64,000 nucleotides of DNA from Undaria pinnatifida (Eukaryota; Sar; Phaeophyceae; Laminariales; Alariaceae), in contig JABAKD010000013.1 of the NCBI GenBank assembly GCA_012845835.1, positions 9,613,128-9,677,127 on the forward strand, written 5' to 3'. The position numbers and the translations under genes are program-made. Shown piece by piece: positions 1 to 12,700 of the stretch. The number at the start of each line of letters is the position of its first letter. The stretch's first letter is position 1. Below the pieces are notes generated by a model. It was given only the letters and a program-made list of their open reading frames with translations, was not told the DNA's origin and searched no databases.

Positions 1-161
1 TATCACACCCACAGCATCGCCCGTGTAACAAGCAGAGCGGATAGAAGGATAGGGGATGATGCCATGACGCATCGGGGGGCGGGGTCGGGGGGGGCTAGCT
101 GGCGACCGCGGGTGAGAGAAGTTTGTTACCACGGGCTAGAGTCGAGCAAAATGAGCTACAG

Positions 162-345
162 GCAGTAGTGGGTACCCTGATTTAAGAGCGCCCAGGATAA
201 CAGCCTTGTTAGCGGTTGAATCGGCATGTCCCGCCTGTCGTACAAGCTATATACTTCCCACTGCAGATAAGAGCAATGTGCGGTCAAGAGCGCTTGTTTC
301 GGCTTGTCACAGGGCGCTCTTAAATCGGGGTACCCACTGCTGCTG
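162..345. repeat. MITE-like element with about 32-bp terminal inverted repeats
   Basis: The left arm (162-193) contains GTGGGTACCCTGATTTAAGA and the right arm (312-345) its inverted counterpart TCTTAAATCGGGGTACCCAC, ending in GAGCGCCC toward the inside. Single arms of the same family occur near 19.08, 35.74, 35.95, 36.09, 59.57 and 61.07 kb. No convincing target duplication. Confidence 0.6.
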
Positions 346-769
346 CTGTATTAATAATAATGTGAGAACAGTAGACCTGGCCTGTGGGGCGATTTTGATA
401 ATGATGCTAAACGACCCTTCCACCCCCCCCCCCAACAAAAAAATGTGTCGACAGGGGTCGACTCTGAAACTTTTTTGTTTTTGTTTCTCCTGTTTCGGCC
501 GTCCATCTTTTTTACGCTAATGCTAAAACCACCATTTTTTTTGTCTGTTCGACCGTCTGATTTTTTATGCTAACACCACATCAGCATCGTTATCATTCAT
601 TCCGTTTTGTAGATTGGACTGGTTCCATCAATAAACTTGACATTCAACCTTCGGGCCTAATACACATACGCTGAACTATTCACGGGGGAACTAGTAACCG
701 GGACCAAATATGGTTAAAAAAAAAAGGAGAATATATAGGTTTTTGTATTTTATTAAATTATTTTAACAG

Positions 770-822
770 CGTCAGCTGTGAGTTCGACAAATTTAGCATC
801 GACACGAACTCATCTTTGCAAG
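770..822 (-). repeat. Stem-loop repeat (subfamily A)
   Basis: CGTCAGCTGTGAGTTCGACA then AACTCATCTTTGCAAG. An insertion of about 4 bases in the left arm weakens the stem. Confidence 0.6.
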
Positions 823-2134
823 ATGCATAATACATCGATCGGTCGTCCGTTTTCAGCAAGTTTTCATGGGTCTTTGTATGTATCATAGGCCCTGGTCACA
901 ATCATATGGTCCCCTCAAATCGAAAATTTATTGTCTCCCCGGAGCCCCCCCAAAAACATGAATAATTAAATAATATGGAGGAGAGGTAGCATATTAACGT
1001 GGCCGCACCGACAACGGGAGCAGCATCGGTGGCTCTTCCAGGCCCTGGTATATTTTATATAGTATTTAGTAAGCAACTCTCCGGGAAATAATCCAGGGTC
1101 AAAAGGAGAGTACAAGGACATTCCTGTCACGTATAGACTAGGGGTACAAAATTGTAAACCATATACCCGACCTTCTGCTTTGGCCCCGTATACCTGACCT
1201 TTTGCTTTGGTCCCGAGAGGTCGCTTCACTTCGTTTCGATTCGTTTCATATCGTTTATCTTCCGTTGTCTCCGTCCGCCTTGGGGTTCCCCCTTCCCATC
1301 CCCACTCCTACCCATCCATCCCCCCTACCCCCGCCATCCAGATAATTTGTTCTACTCCGCAAAAAACACCCGTCGAAAATATTCGAAAAAAATCCTACAA
1401 GCAACGCGCGCCCCCGCCCCCGCTGCCGCCGCCCTCCTCGCCCATCCGACGCCAAACCAATCTACTACTGTACTTTATTGCCGTATCTTACTGCTGCACT
1501 TTTTTTACTGTAACATTACAAACCTTGTCATTCAACCCATTCGTGCACGAGGGTACCCCCGAGGGGAACCCCTCTCGACCCACCCCACCCCCCCCCCCGC
1601 CATTCCCAGTCCCCTCACCCCCTTTTTCAGCCAACAACAAACCCAACAACCGCAAAAACAAGCCCCCTAAAAATAACGCTCCCAAAACTACCCCCCCCCC
1701 CCCAGAAAAAACGCCAGGTCTCTGTCTCCCCCCCTCGCACCCGCCCTCCCCGCCCTCTTTTCCTCCTGCGCTACAATTATAGAGTAAATGAAGGCTGCGC
1801 ATGAAAAAAAGAAGCAATAATACAAAAAACAAAAAAGCCACCGGAAGTCACGGGACGACTGCTTAGCACGGGATACGGGACACGGGACACACACCACGGG
1901 AAAACAGACAAGAAGGAGATTTTAAACGACCCCCCCCTTTCCCTCACGGGGAACTAGAAAAAGGAGGCTTTAAACCACCCCTCCCCTCACGGGAAACAAA
2001 GAGGGGGTTTTATACCGCGCCCCCCCTCGCCTCCCCTCTACCCCCCCGCCCCCCGGGAAAACAGAAACGGGGGGCGGGGGGTTATACCATACTCCCCTCC
2101 CCCACCCTCCCCTCTTTCTCAATCGACAAAATTA

Positions 2135-3746
2135 TCACAGCAAAACGCCTCCATCATCGTCGTCGTTTTCCTCCTCGCCCCCCAATCCCTCCCCCTCCTC
2201 CCCCTCCACATTCATAGCGACAATCTCTACGCCGCTCCCAGGGCTCCGAGGACTCAGGTCATCGCCTTCGTCCATCAGCTCACCATCCAACCCCGCGAAA
2301 GCATCCTCCTCCTCCTCTTCATTGTGCTCGGCTATCGAAACCCCTCCTTCGCGGTCGGTTGTCGAACGAATTTCAGTCGCTGAGTGATTTTCAGTGGCCG
2401 GGTGAATTTTCGTGGCCGACTGAACTTCGGTGCCCGTGTGATTTTCGGCCGCCGTGTGATTTTCGGTGGACGAGTGATTGTCGGTCGACGAGTTGATTTC
2501 GGTGGCCCAGTGAATTTCAGTGGCTGAGTGAAATTTCGTGGCCGGGTGAACAGTCCCGGGCGACGAACGCCGTTTGGTAACCGAATGAACTTTGGTCGCG
2601 GAATGACTTTCGGCCGGTTGCGTCGACGAACGCTGGTGTTCGGCTTCCGACTGCGGTCCAGACATCGAAAGCCGCTCAGTCTCCGAACGCTGCTGTCCCG
2701 CAACCGAACACTGTCCGGAAACCGAGCGCTGTTCGGCAGCAACAGACGTGGGCGCAGACCCCCCCGCCCCCTTCTCCGGGACAACAGCAGTCACCACCGC
2801 GCCGCTGGGGTAACCACAGGACACTACCATTTTCTCCTCTTTTCCCAAAGACGTAGTCACCACCTCCGCCGTATCTACCCCCTCGCCCCGCCCTCCCCCC
2901 CTCCATCTCCCTCCACCCCCACCCTCACCCCCGCCCGGACCCCCTCCTCCTGCCCCTCCTCCTCCGACAGCGGTCGCGGGTCTACCGATCGCCGCCGCCG
3001 CCGCTGCCGCCGCGATCGCAGCTATCTCAGCCGCGACAGCCGGGCTAACCGACGACGTTACGGCTTGCGCAACAGCTTTCGCAACGGCTTGCTCGACGCT
3101 AGGGGTGGCCCCCACCAACGCCTTCGCCGCCGCTGCCGCCGCCACCGCTGCTTTTTCAGTCGACGCAGCGGTAGCGGTGGTGGTGGTGATGGTGGTGGTG
3201 GCTGGAGGACCCGCCCCAACACCTCCTCCGCCTTTTCCCGGGGGAGCTCCCGCCCCAGGGACTAATGACATGGGGCCGCTACCGCCACCGCCATCACCAC
3301 CACCAACACCACCGCCACCACCACCACCAACACCAACACCACCGTCGCCAACCGCCGATACGACCGAAGACGACGGCGACAACGCCGATGAGGATGACGT
3401 GGCCGCAGCGGTAGAGTTAGCACCCGCGTTGGCAGGTGATAACAGCGACGCGCCATTCTCCTTGCCGTGGTTCGAGCTCCCACCCGCGACCCCAGCGCCC
3501 ATCCCCGCCCGCGACCTCGACCTTGATCCCGGCCTAGACCCTATCCCCGGTACCGGCATCGCCTCCACCCTCCCAACGCCGCCACCACCACCGCCACCGT
3601 CGGTTGACGCCGCAGAGTCGAGTTTTCTTTTCCCGATCGCGGCAGTGGAGGAGGGAGAGGCGGGGTCGGGGGTAGGGGTAGCGGGGGGAAACGATCCCTC
3701 GGTGCGATCCGTCTGTGCCCGGAGCTTCGCCTCGAGGTCTTGCACC
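2135..3746 (-). CDS. Exon 16: last exon, low-complexity and acidic C-terminus
   Basis: Begins after ccctggacag with one base, then VQDLEAKLRAQTDRTEG, completing the coiled coil of exon 15. It continues with a short basic NLS-like KRK, Gly/Val/Ser/Ala-rich stretches, poly-Ala, a region of 6-7-residue units of the form H-S-A-T-E-x (about 2340-2610), and an acidic tail with runs of Glu and Asp ending V-L-L and a TAG-type stop at 2135-2137. 537 codons including the stop. The region is probably disordered. Several open frames on the other strand arise from the same GC-rich triplets and are not genes. Confidence 0.85.
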
Positions 3747-6700
3747 CTGTCCAGGGTGTATGTAAAAGATGTGGGTGAAGGTAATATTTAGCGAAGAACA
3801 CCGAGAAAGGGCGTAGGTTTTATTCAACGCCGACCAATAGATACACAAAAAAACAAGAAAGGACGGAAAGGCAACGAAAAACGAGAAGCGAAAAAAAACA
3901 AAAAGAGCAGAAAAGGACGTTGGACGAAATTTGGAAAAAAAAAAACAGACAAGAACGATCAAGGCAGTATTGTGAGCGGAAAGACGACAACTCGAGCAGC
4001 GGAAACTACCCACAGAAACACGCCACATTTTTTTACCCGTACAACACAGAAGTACAGCAGTGGTACAGCAGTAGATTGTACTGCTATTAATAGCATGATC
4101 ACCTTTTTCTCAGAATGTCGTTTGAGATCTGGAACTCCATTAAGACGCTTGTCTCTCCCAGGGTAACTACCCCCTCGCTCCCCTGACTCCCCCTGCGGAG
4201 CAAAACCACAGCCAAAGCCAGAGCCAGCACACCACAGCACAGCGAGGCACGGACAAAAATGTTTATAGTGATTCGTTTTCGGAAAAGAAAAAGTTTAGGC
4301 CAAACAGCGTGCATCTCCTGGCTGCAACTGGCTAAAAAAAGGCGCCCTTTTCATACATTTTAGGCGGTCCTGTAGAGCAGCAACTATATTATTGGGGTTA
4401 CCTTTCCTCCAAGGGAGAGGACGCGTACTTTCTCCACAAGGAGCGCAGATTACCGTTATGCTTCATCATGCGCCGCATCAGCCGCCGCTGCTCCTCCAGG
4501 ACTGACTCCATTTGCACCAAGCTGCGGGTCACGGGGTCGCGGGCAATAGGTGGTTTGGGGGGGGGCGGGGGCGGGGGGCGGCACACATACAATGTGTCAC
4601 GTTAACCCCGTTAGAGCCCCAAAATCCCTATACTAACACTAAGTGAATGTGTCCCCCAAAAGGGGTTCCAGTTGTAAAGGTGTCAACACCCCCCGGTGAT
4701 GCAGGGCGGACTCCATCTGCACCAGGCTAAGGGTGTGACAGCGGTCCAGGCAAGCCGGCGTTGAGTATAATGTGAGACATAGCTCCTGCACCTGAGGAAA
4801 AAAAATGTAAGGACCCATCAATGCCTGCACCGACGTCTCAACGACCACTCCAGCACGGGCGCCCAACACAAACACACACAAAAAATATTAGGTGAGCTTA
4901 AACTTTAAACTTATTTTTCCCCATCCGCCGGAGGATAAAAAATAAACAAATAAATAAAATAAAATACAAAAACAATACAACGAAAACGAAAACAAAAGTC
5001 TCCCAATCGCGCCGACCCCGTCTCACCCCACCCATCCCCTCTATCATTCGAACCCCCATCCATGCCCACCAACGCCTGCACCGCCGACTTCCGCTCCGAC
5101 CACTCCGGCACAAGCGCCCAAAAACATCTAAAAATGCAGAAAATTACAAAAATCACAACCATCACAAAAAATCACAAAAACACAGCAATAAAAACAATAA
5201 AAAAATAAAACGCCTCCTCACCGCGCAGACTCCGTTTCATCCCACCCGTCCTCCCTCGCATCCGCACCGCCATCCATGCCCATCAACGCCTGCACCGCTG
5301 TCTCCAGCTCCGACCACTCCGGCACAGGTGCATCGCCATCGTCATGAATCCCGCCACCACCACCGCCGGCACCGCGGCTGCTATAGACGCCACTGCCGCC
5401 ACCGACTCCGTTTTGCTCGACGGGGCAGTCTGTGTCGGAGAAGTAATAGCCATCGCTGTCCTCGGAGTCGTCCGGATTGAACAGCACCGCCGGCGAGCGC
5501 ATGCCCTCGGCCAGAGCATCTCGCTGTTTTTTGTTTTTTAGGGGCGAGGGGGGGGGAGGGGGTTTCAGATGCAGGGTAGAGCTTATCTCACTACTTTCTT
5601 GTTTGTGCGCTAGTTTGTTTTCTTGGGGGGAGGGGGGGTCAAGCGGAGGGTGGGAGGCAGAAAAGTATAGCCGACGAGCACACCCCCCTCGTCCAGCGTA
5701 TCTCCGTGTTCTATTTGGGGCAAAGGGTTGCGTACTATAGGGTGGAGCGCAGGTATCTCCGTCCTGTTTTTTGTTTGTTTCTTGGGGAGGAGCTCTACGG
5801 GACAATCGGTGCCTAAGCACATAAAGACCCATCGCTATCCTCGGAGTCATCTGGGTTTAACAAGACTGCCGGCGACCGCATCCCCTCGGCCATCGTACCT
5901 TTTCTGTTATCTTTGAGAGGGGAGGGTTGGGGAGGGGGTCAGGTGGAGTGGGGGCGAGCGGAAAATACCAGGGCTTTTCACGGGTCATGACCCGACCCGC
6001 GGGTCGGGTCAAGGGGGTTTCAAAATCTCGCGGGTCGGGTCGGGTCGGGTGATTACGTTTTAAAATCTCACGGGTCGGGTCGGGTCGGGTCAAGAGGTTT
6101 TCAAAATCTCGCGGGTCGGGTCGGGTCGGGTCAAAAGGCTTCAAAATCTCGCGGGTCGGGTCGGGTCGGGTCAAGAGGTTTTCAAAATCTCGCGGGTCGG
6201 GTCGGGTCATGACCCGCGAGATACGGGTCACTTCGCGGGTCAAGCCATAATGACCCGTGAGTTGTTTTGGGCTGACCCGCGGGTCAAACCCGCGGATCTA
6301 GCCGGCGGATCCGCCTTTTTCAAACTTACAGCTGAGAGCCACGTTGATGCCGTGCGGGCGTCCCGCGGGTCAGGCCCGTGGGTCCGCCAGTAAAATACAA
6401 ACATTTTTTCGGCTTTCTGCCTCCCTCGTGCCGATGCTCCGATCATATGTCATCACAGCGTGCAGAACAATCACCAGGCAGTACCCCTCGCTACTCGTAC
6501 CAAGGCATACGGCAGTGTGACGGGAATCCCGTTCCTACTGAAGCCGCAACAACAACAGCAGTAATATTACGGTCATACCAGTACGAAATGTCACCAAACA
6601 AACGTAAAAAGGCAAGGAAGGACAGTCGTCGTCGAAGCAGCAGCAGCAGCACTGGCAGCAGCAAGCACCAGCAGCAGACGCCGGATTCTCGCGGATCGCA

Positions 6701-9700
6701 GCCCCTGCTGACAGACCTACCGCCCCAGTTGCGGGCTTGCTGCCGGAGGCGGCTCAGCTAGGCTGCTTGCCGGGGCTGGAGATTGCACAGATAGAAGATA
6801 GATACAGCAGCAGTAGTAGTAGTAGTAGTAGTAGTAGTAGCTAGCTCGAGAATTATCATACCAGTACGAAATGTGACCAAACGTAAAAAAGCAAGAAGAG
6901 CAGCCGTTGTCGAAGCAGCAGCAGCAGCAAGCAGCAGCAGCAGCAGCAGCAAGCAGCAGCAGCAGCAGCACAGCGGCAGCAGCACCCTGGCAGCAGCAAG
7001 CACCAGCAGCAGACAACGCATCCTCGCGGATCGCAGCCCTTGCTGGCAGGTCCACTGCCCCAATTGTGGGCTTGTGGCTCAGCTAGGCTGCTTGCCGGGG
7101 CCGGAGATTGCACTTGTAAACAAGTTTTTTTATAACTAGCTCGCTCGTCGGGTCGCTCGTCGGGTCGACCTGGTGGTCTAACGGTACGGGCATGTCCATG
7201 AATGTGGGTTGCGGATTATTTCCTATTTCTCGCGCGCACACCACATGGCATAATCATCAGCAGCTGCAAACAATGCCGGTAAAAAACGCAGAGAACACGA
7301 CATACTGGGAAAAGTACGAGGGACCAAGGACCAACCAACCGACCGAGGTATACATGCTTTGACCCGTGACTTTTTGACTTTGACCCGTGAGAAATGTCAC
7401 GGGTCAAGTTAACGTGACCCGCCAGACGACCCGAATCTCGCGGGTCACTCGGATTGTCGCGGGTCGGGTCGGGTCGGGTCGGGTCAGGACGATTTCAAAA
7501 TCTCGCGGGTCGGGTCGGGTCGGGTCAAGACGTCTCGAAAATCTCGCGGGTCGGGTCGGGTCGGGTCAAGACGTCTCGAAAATCTCGCGGGTCGGGTCGG
7601 GTCGGGTCAAGACGTCTAAAAAATCTCGCGGGTCGGACCGGGTCAGCTGACCCGACCCGACCCGACCCGACCCGCGAGATTTGACCCGACCCGTGAAAAG
7701 CCCTGGAAAATACCACCACCGGTAAGCGCATCCACCCGGTCAGCGTATCTCTGCGATTGTTGTGGGGGGGGGGGGGGGGTTAAGGTGGAGGGAAGCGTAT
7801 ATCTACTTGTTGTTCTCCGTCTTTTTTTTCGTTGGGAGAGGTGGAGGGCTCATGTAGAGGTCAGTCCGTGTGTCTCTGTTTTTTTGCCCGGGAAGTAATA
7901 GCCGTCGCTGTCTTCGGGGTCGTCCACGTCGAATCGGACCGCCAGCGACCGAATGCCCCTCGACCAGCTTATCTCTGTTTTTATTCTACTATTATGGGAG
8001 GGGGGAGTCAGGGTGGAGGGTAGTGTATGTCTTCGTTTTTTTTGTTTTTTTGTGGGAGGGGTGGGGGGCGGGGGAGGGTTCAGGTGGAAGAGACGAGAGG
8101 TGGAAAGGAGGAAAAAATCTTGGTTGACTGGCACTCTTCCCCCTTGCCGGAGAGCCGCCAAGTAAATTCCCACACTAAAACCAGCATATAAAATAACAAC
8201 AGGCCTTGATGGGCCAAAACCAGACCGAAAACCGACATACCAGGTACTTGGAACGACGGAAAAAAAGCGGGAAAAGGGCGAAGGAATAGGTAAATGAAAC
8301 CTAGATGGGTAAAAAGAGCACGCAGGGGTGCTACGCCACGCCAAAATACCACGCCACTCACCACTTGCTGTGTCCCGAGCACCTCCACACCGTTGACCGT
8401 GATCGTTTCGCCCGCCACCACAAGTCCAGTGGAACGTCTGCGGCGACAACCCCCGCGGCAACCCGGCCGATAACAGCATAAGGGAGAGGGAGAACAAGCA
8501 AGGAACACCATGAATTCGCGGTTTAGTTGGTTTCTCTGTTTCATAGTCTGACCACAGAATCTCAATCTCTTTAGGATGGAGAACCAGGATGGACACTATC
8601 AAGAGGTGTTATGTTAGTAGTGAAGATGTCGTTAAGTAGAAAAAAACGATTCATGAGGAGGCAACAGACACTGACACAACAGCAGCAGTAGCGGTACCAG
8701 TAACGACAGAGGCAGCAAGGTACGATATCCTTTAGTACGGAGAGACCTTAATCGAATAACAGGCCAGGTAAAATACCACCGAGAGCACAGCAACAGGGTG
8801 GGATATAGGGTTAGAGACGGTTTCGTGCAGTGCTTTTTATTTTTTGTTTGTTCCGTCTTTTTCAAATATTCAACGCGCACGTTGCATATCATTGTATGAT
8901 AGCATAGCAAACATGAACGGAAAAAAATCCGCGTACCCCCCCCCCCCCCCCCACTCCCCCCCTCGCAACGCCTCCATGAACTACTAACGCCTTAGACTCG
9001 CTTGCCCCAGTCTCCGCACCACCTCCTCGAGCACACGTGAGTACGAGAGCGTTACGCAACACAACCCACAAACCCCTCTCCCCCATCGCCTTCTCACCGC
9101 CTCCCCTCCATCACCCCCGAAACGCCCCCATGAAGCGTTAACGCCCTACGTTTCCTAACGCCTTTGGTTGGCCTTCACCTCCTTCCCCTCCCCACCAACC
9201 CCTCCTCTAACCAGCCTGGAGATGGGAGCTTTCTGCAGGACAAACTCCCTCCCTCCTCCGCTTCCCGTAACCACCCCCTGAGCCCCTAACGCCTTAGCTC
9301 AGCTTTCACCCCCTCCCCTCCCTTGGTGCAAGCAAGCCTGCTTGTGGTTGGTGAAAACCCGACGTGCTCCGTCCCGGCATAGTAGGGATGCGAGGGTCTA
9401 TGGTCATGCGACTACGGCAATGCACAAACTGTTAACCCCCCCCCCCCCATCGCGTCCTCACCCCCCCCCATCCACCGTCAGGAAATGTAGGAATGACAGG
9501 GTCTTTAGTCCTGCGGACTACGCTTTTACGTTTTGCATGATACATGATAACCCCCCCCCTCCAACTATCTGCTCCGTCTCGAAAGGGATGCACAGTCAAT
9601 GGTCAAATGACGAAGGCAACCAAAAAATAAGCACGCCTCCCCCCCCCCCCCCCCTCCAACTATATCGAGACGTGAGAAAGTTGGCAATATAAAGTAAAGA

Positions 9701-12700
9701 ATAAGCCAAAAAAGAGGTTGCCAGCCATAATAGCTGACAAGGCTGTATGGGAGAAAATTACCAAAGGGCGGGCTGGAATAAGATGGGGTACCATAGTCGA
9801 CAAAATATCGAAGAATTTAGGGGGAGGCCAAGAAGAGGTACCAGGTACTGTCTATGGAGAAGTTTGGCGGGTACAAGACAGAAGTAAAAGAAAGAATAAA
9901 AGAAAGGGAAGGCTAGCGCTAAGCAATAAGGTGGAAAGAGGAGAAACACTTATATACGGGGGGTTTGAGGAAATATACTAGAATGACGTATCTGCGCTCC
10001 AATGGACTACGCGAAAAAGCTGAAACTGCGATTTCGTGTAGGGGACCTGGATCTACCAGAAAGAAGATATATTCCAATAGTCGGGAGGAGGAGGACGTGT
10101 ACACATACACATATGTGCCCGTGTGGCACAATAGAGAGTAGGACTCACATAGTAGGAGAATGTGAAATATACAAGGAGGAACGGGATGCGTTAGAGATGA
10201 GGAAACTGGACGAATGCGACATGGAAGAGTTTGGTAGATTAGAGTAGCGAGAAAACGATCGCTGGTCTAGGAGATAGATGGTGGCCACAGACGGCGAAAC
10301 AGGACGGGGATAGGACAAGCAAACTTTTATCTGTAATGCATGAAAAAAGCGTGATGAGCACCCAAATGTTGAAGGTGTCTCTAATAGGAGTAGGAAAGGT
10401 GCTCCATCTCGAAAAGGATGCGTGGTCAATGGTCAAATGACAACGGCAAGCAACCAATGAGTACGCCCACCCCCCCCCACCCACCCACTATCAAACGAGA
10501 CGTGAGAAACTTGAATTGGCAAAGAAAAACAAGGAATATGCCAGAAAAGAGGCTGCCAGCCATAGCTGATAGAGCTGTATGGGAGGAAATAACAAAAGGG
10601 TGAGCTGGAATAAGATGGGATAACGTAGTCGACAAAATATTGAAGGGGTTAGGAGGAGAGAAAGAAGATGTACTGTCTACAGTGAAGCTTGGCGGTTCCA
10701 AGACATGAGTAAAAGAAAGAACAGAAGAAAGGGAAAGGTTAGCGCTGAGAAGTAAGGTGAACGAGGATACTTAGAGAGATACACAGGGGGTGGAGCAATT
10801 GGGGTTGAGGGAACATACTGGAATGAAAACGAAAACGTGCCTGCACGGCCCAATGGACTACGCGAAAAAGATGAAATTGCGATTTCGTGTGGGGGACCTA
10901 GACCTACCCGAAGGAAGAAATAGATACTTCGAAGTATTCCTGTAATCGTGAGGAGGACACGGATGCACACATATCATATGTGCCCGCGAGGCACAACAAT
11001 AGAGAGTAGGACTAGGACCCACATAGTGGGAGAAGAATGTGAAATATACAAGGAGGAACGGGATGCGTTGGAGACGGGGGAATTAGACGAATGTGACATG
11101 GAAGAGTTTGGTAGACTAGAGAGTAGCGAGAAAACAATCGCTATCGTAGGAGACAAATGGTGGCCACAGACGGCGGAACAGGACGGGGATAGGATAAGCA
11201 AACAGTTGTTTGGAAGGCGTCTCTATTAGAAGTAGGAACGGTGCTCCGTCTCGAAAGAAATGCGTGGTCAATGGTAAAATCACCAAGGCAAGCAACAAAC
11301 GAGTACGCCCCCCCCCTCCAACTATCAGCGCTCCGTGCAAGTACGTTTTTATTCCTATCTCTTCTCCTAGCCCCCCGTATATCTCGGAATGTTCGTCCTG
11401 TTTCGCTTTCTTTCCTATACAGCGCTAGCTTTTCTCTCACGTCTGTCCTTTCTTTTACTTTTGCTTAGGTTAAAACAGATGAATAGTAAAGGTTAGAAAT
11501 TAAAAACAAAGCAAAATGACAGGGCTGTGTATCGGTAGCATTTAACGATACTATATGTATATATCGTAGATCGGCTTTGCCGATATATCGAAATAAGATC
11601 GGCTCGGTTCGCTCGCCGGCGAGCACAGCGGAGCCACGAGAAGGCGCGCTCAGTGGTGGCTGGGGGGGCCGCTGGAGGCGCCGCCGGAGGCAGAAAAAAT
11701 GAGCACTTTCGCTTAATTTTCCATCAAAATTGGTCCCAAATGCGCCATCAAAGTTTGCCATATTCAGCCAACAAAACTTCCGAAAAAAATCCATAAAAAA
11801 AGTTTTGTTTTATTTTATATTTGGCATTTTTATGCAAAAAACTAAATCAGCACTGGCCAGCACAGATACTACAACAACGTACAGCCTGCTAAATGTTCTA
11901 AAAACGATGTACATGACGAATAAAAGAACCTACGTATCCCGATAATGAATATACATATATATACGAGGGGCTACGCCGGCGGCCTGGACGGCCGCCGGTC
12001 GCAGCGCAGGATAGTAAATATTAAGAGTGTAAGAAGTAATGCCAAGAGTTAGACGAAGTTTGTTAATTCATATATGGGAGATACTGGAAAGGGAAAATGC
12101 CGACAAATTTTTCCCGATTTCCCGTGTGCGGCGGAACAATGCGAGAAGGCAGCCTGGAAATTATGGGAGAGCATAGCGGTTCACCCCAGCTGGGTGACGC
12201 TCTGCTTTGCTACGCAGAAAGGCGCGGCCACAGCTGCTGCTGTGCATATACCTGCTGTGCATATACCATTTGTAGCTTCGTCATGCTGCAGGCTCATCAT
12301 AGCTTCAGCTACTGCTGTACATCATGTACATGTACGTGCTGCTGATTTATACGTGCTGCTGTAGACTACCGGGGGTTCAAAAATATTGAGAGTTCGCAGT
12401 TCTCCACGACGCCTAGCTGCTGCTGTGCATATATATACCATTTGTAGCTTCGTGATTCTGCTGTGCATATACCATTTGTAGCTTCGTGATGCTGCTGTGC
12501 ATATACCATTTGTAGCTTCGTCATGCTGCAGGCTCATCATAGCTTCAGCTACTGCTGTACATCATGTACATGTATACGTGCTGCTGTAGACTTCGCAGTT
12601 CTCCACTACGCCTGGGCGGCATGTGTTCTCGGGGATTACGAACTTTTCTTCCCCAGATCCTAGCACAAACCTCGCTTAGTGGCCTTACAATGGCGACGCC

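Larger units (their letters stand above)
1..2134. other. Downstream flank of the gene (3' UTR and intergenic)
   Basis: No gene is recognised. The first 1 kb holds a TIR element (162-345) and one stem-loop repeat. 1.25-2.13 kb is strongly C-rich on the plus strand (GGGG/AGAG-rich on the minus strand) with many poly-C runs; it probably forms the 3' UTR or terminator region of the minus-strand gene. No clear poly(A) signal could be chosen. Confidence 0.5.

Noticed and set aside
1207-1897. Pro-rich plus-strand and Gly-rich minus-strand ORFs
   Set aside because: Follow from a C-rich tract; no protein family and no splice sites of note.
8510-8602. Minus-strand open stretch EIEILWSDYETEKPTK as an extra exon
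   Set aside because: Possible acceptor and donor exist but the phase does not fit exon 13; left as unproven.
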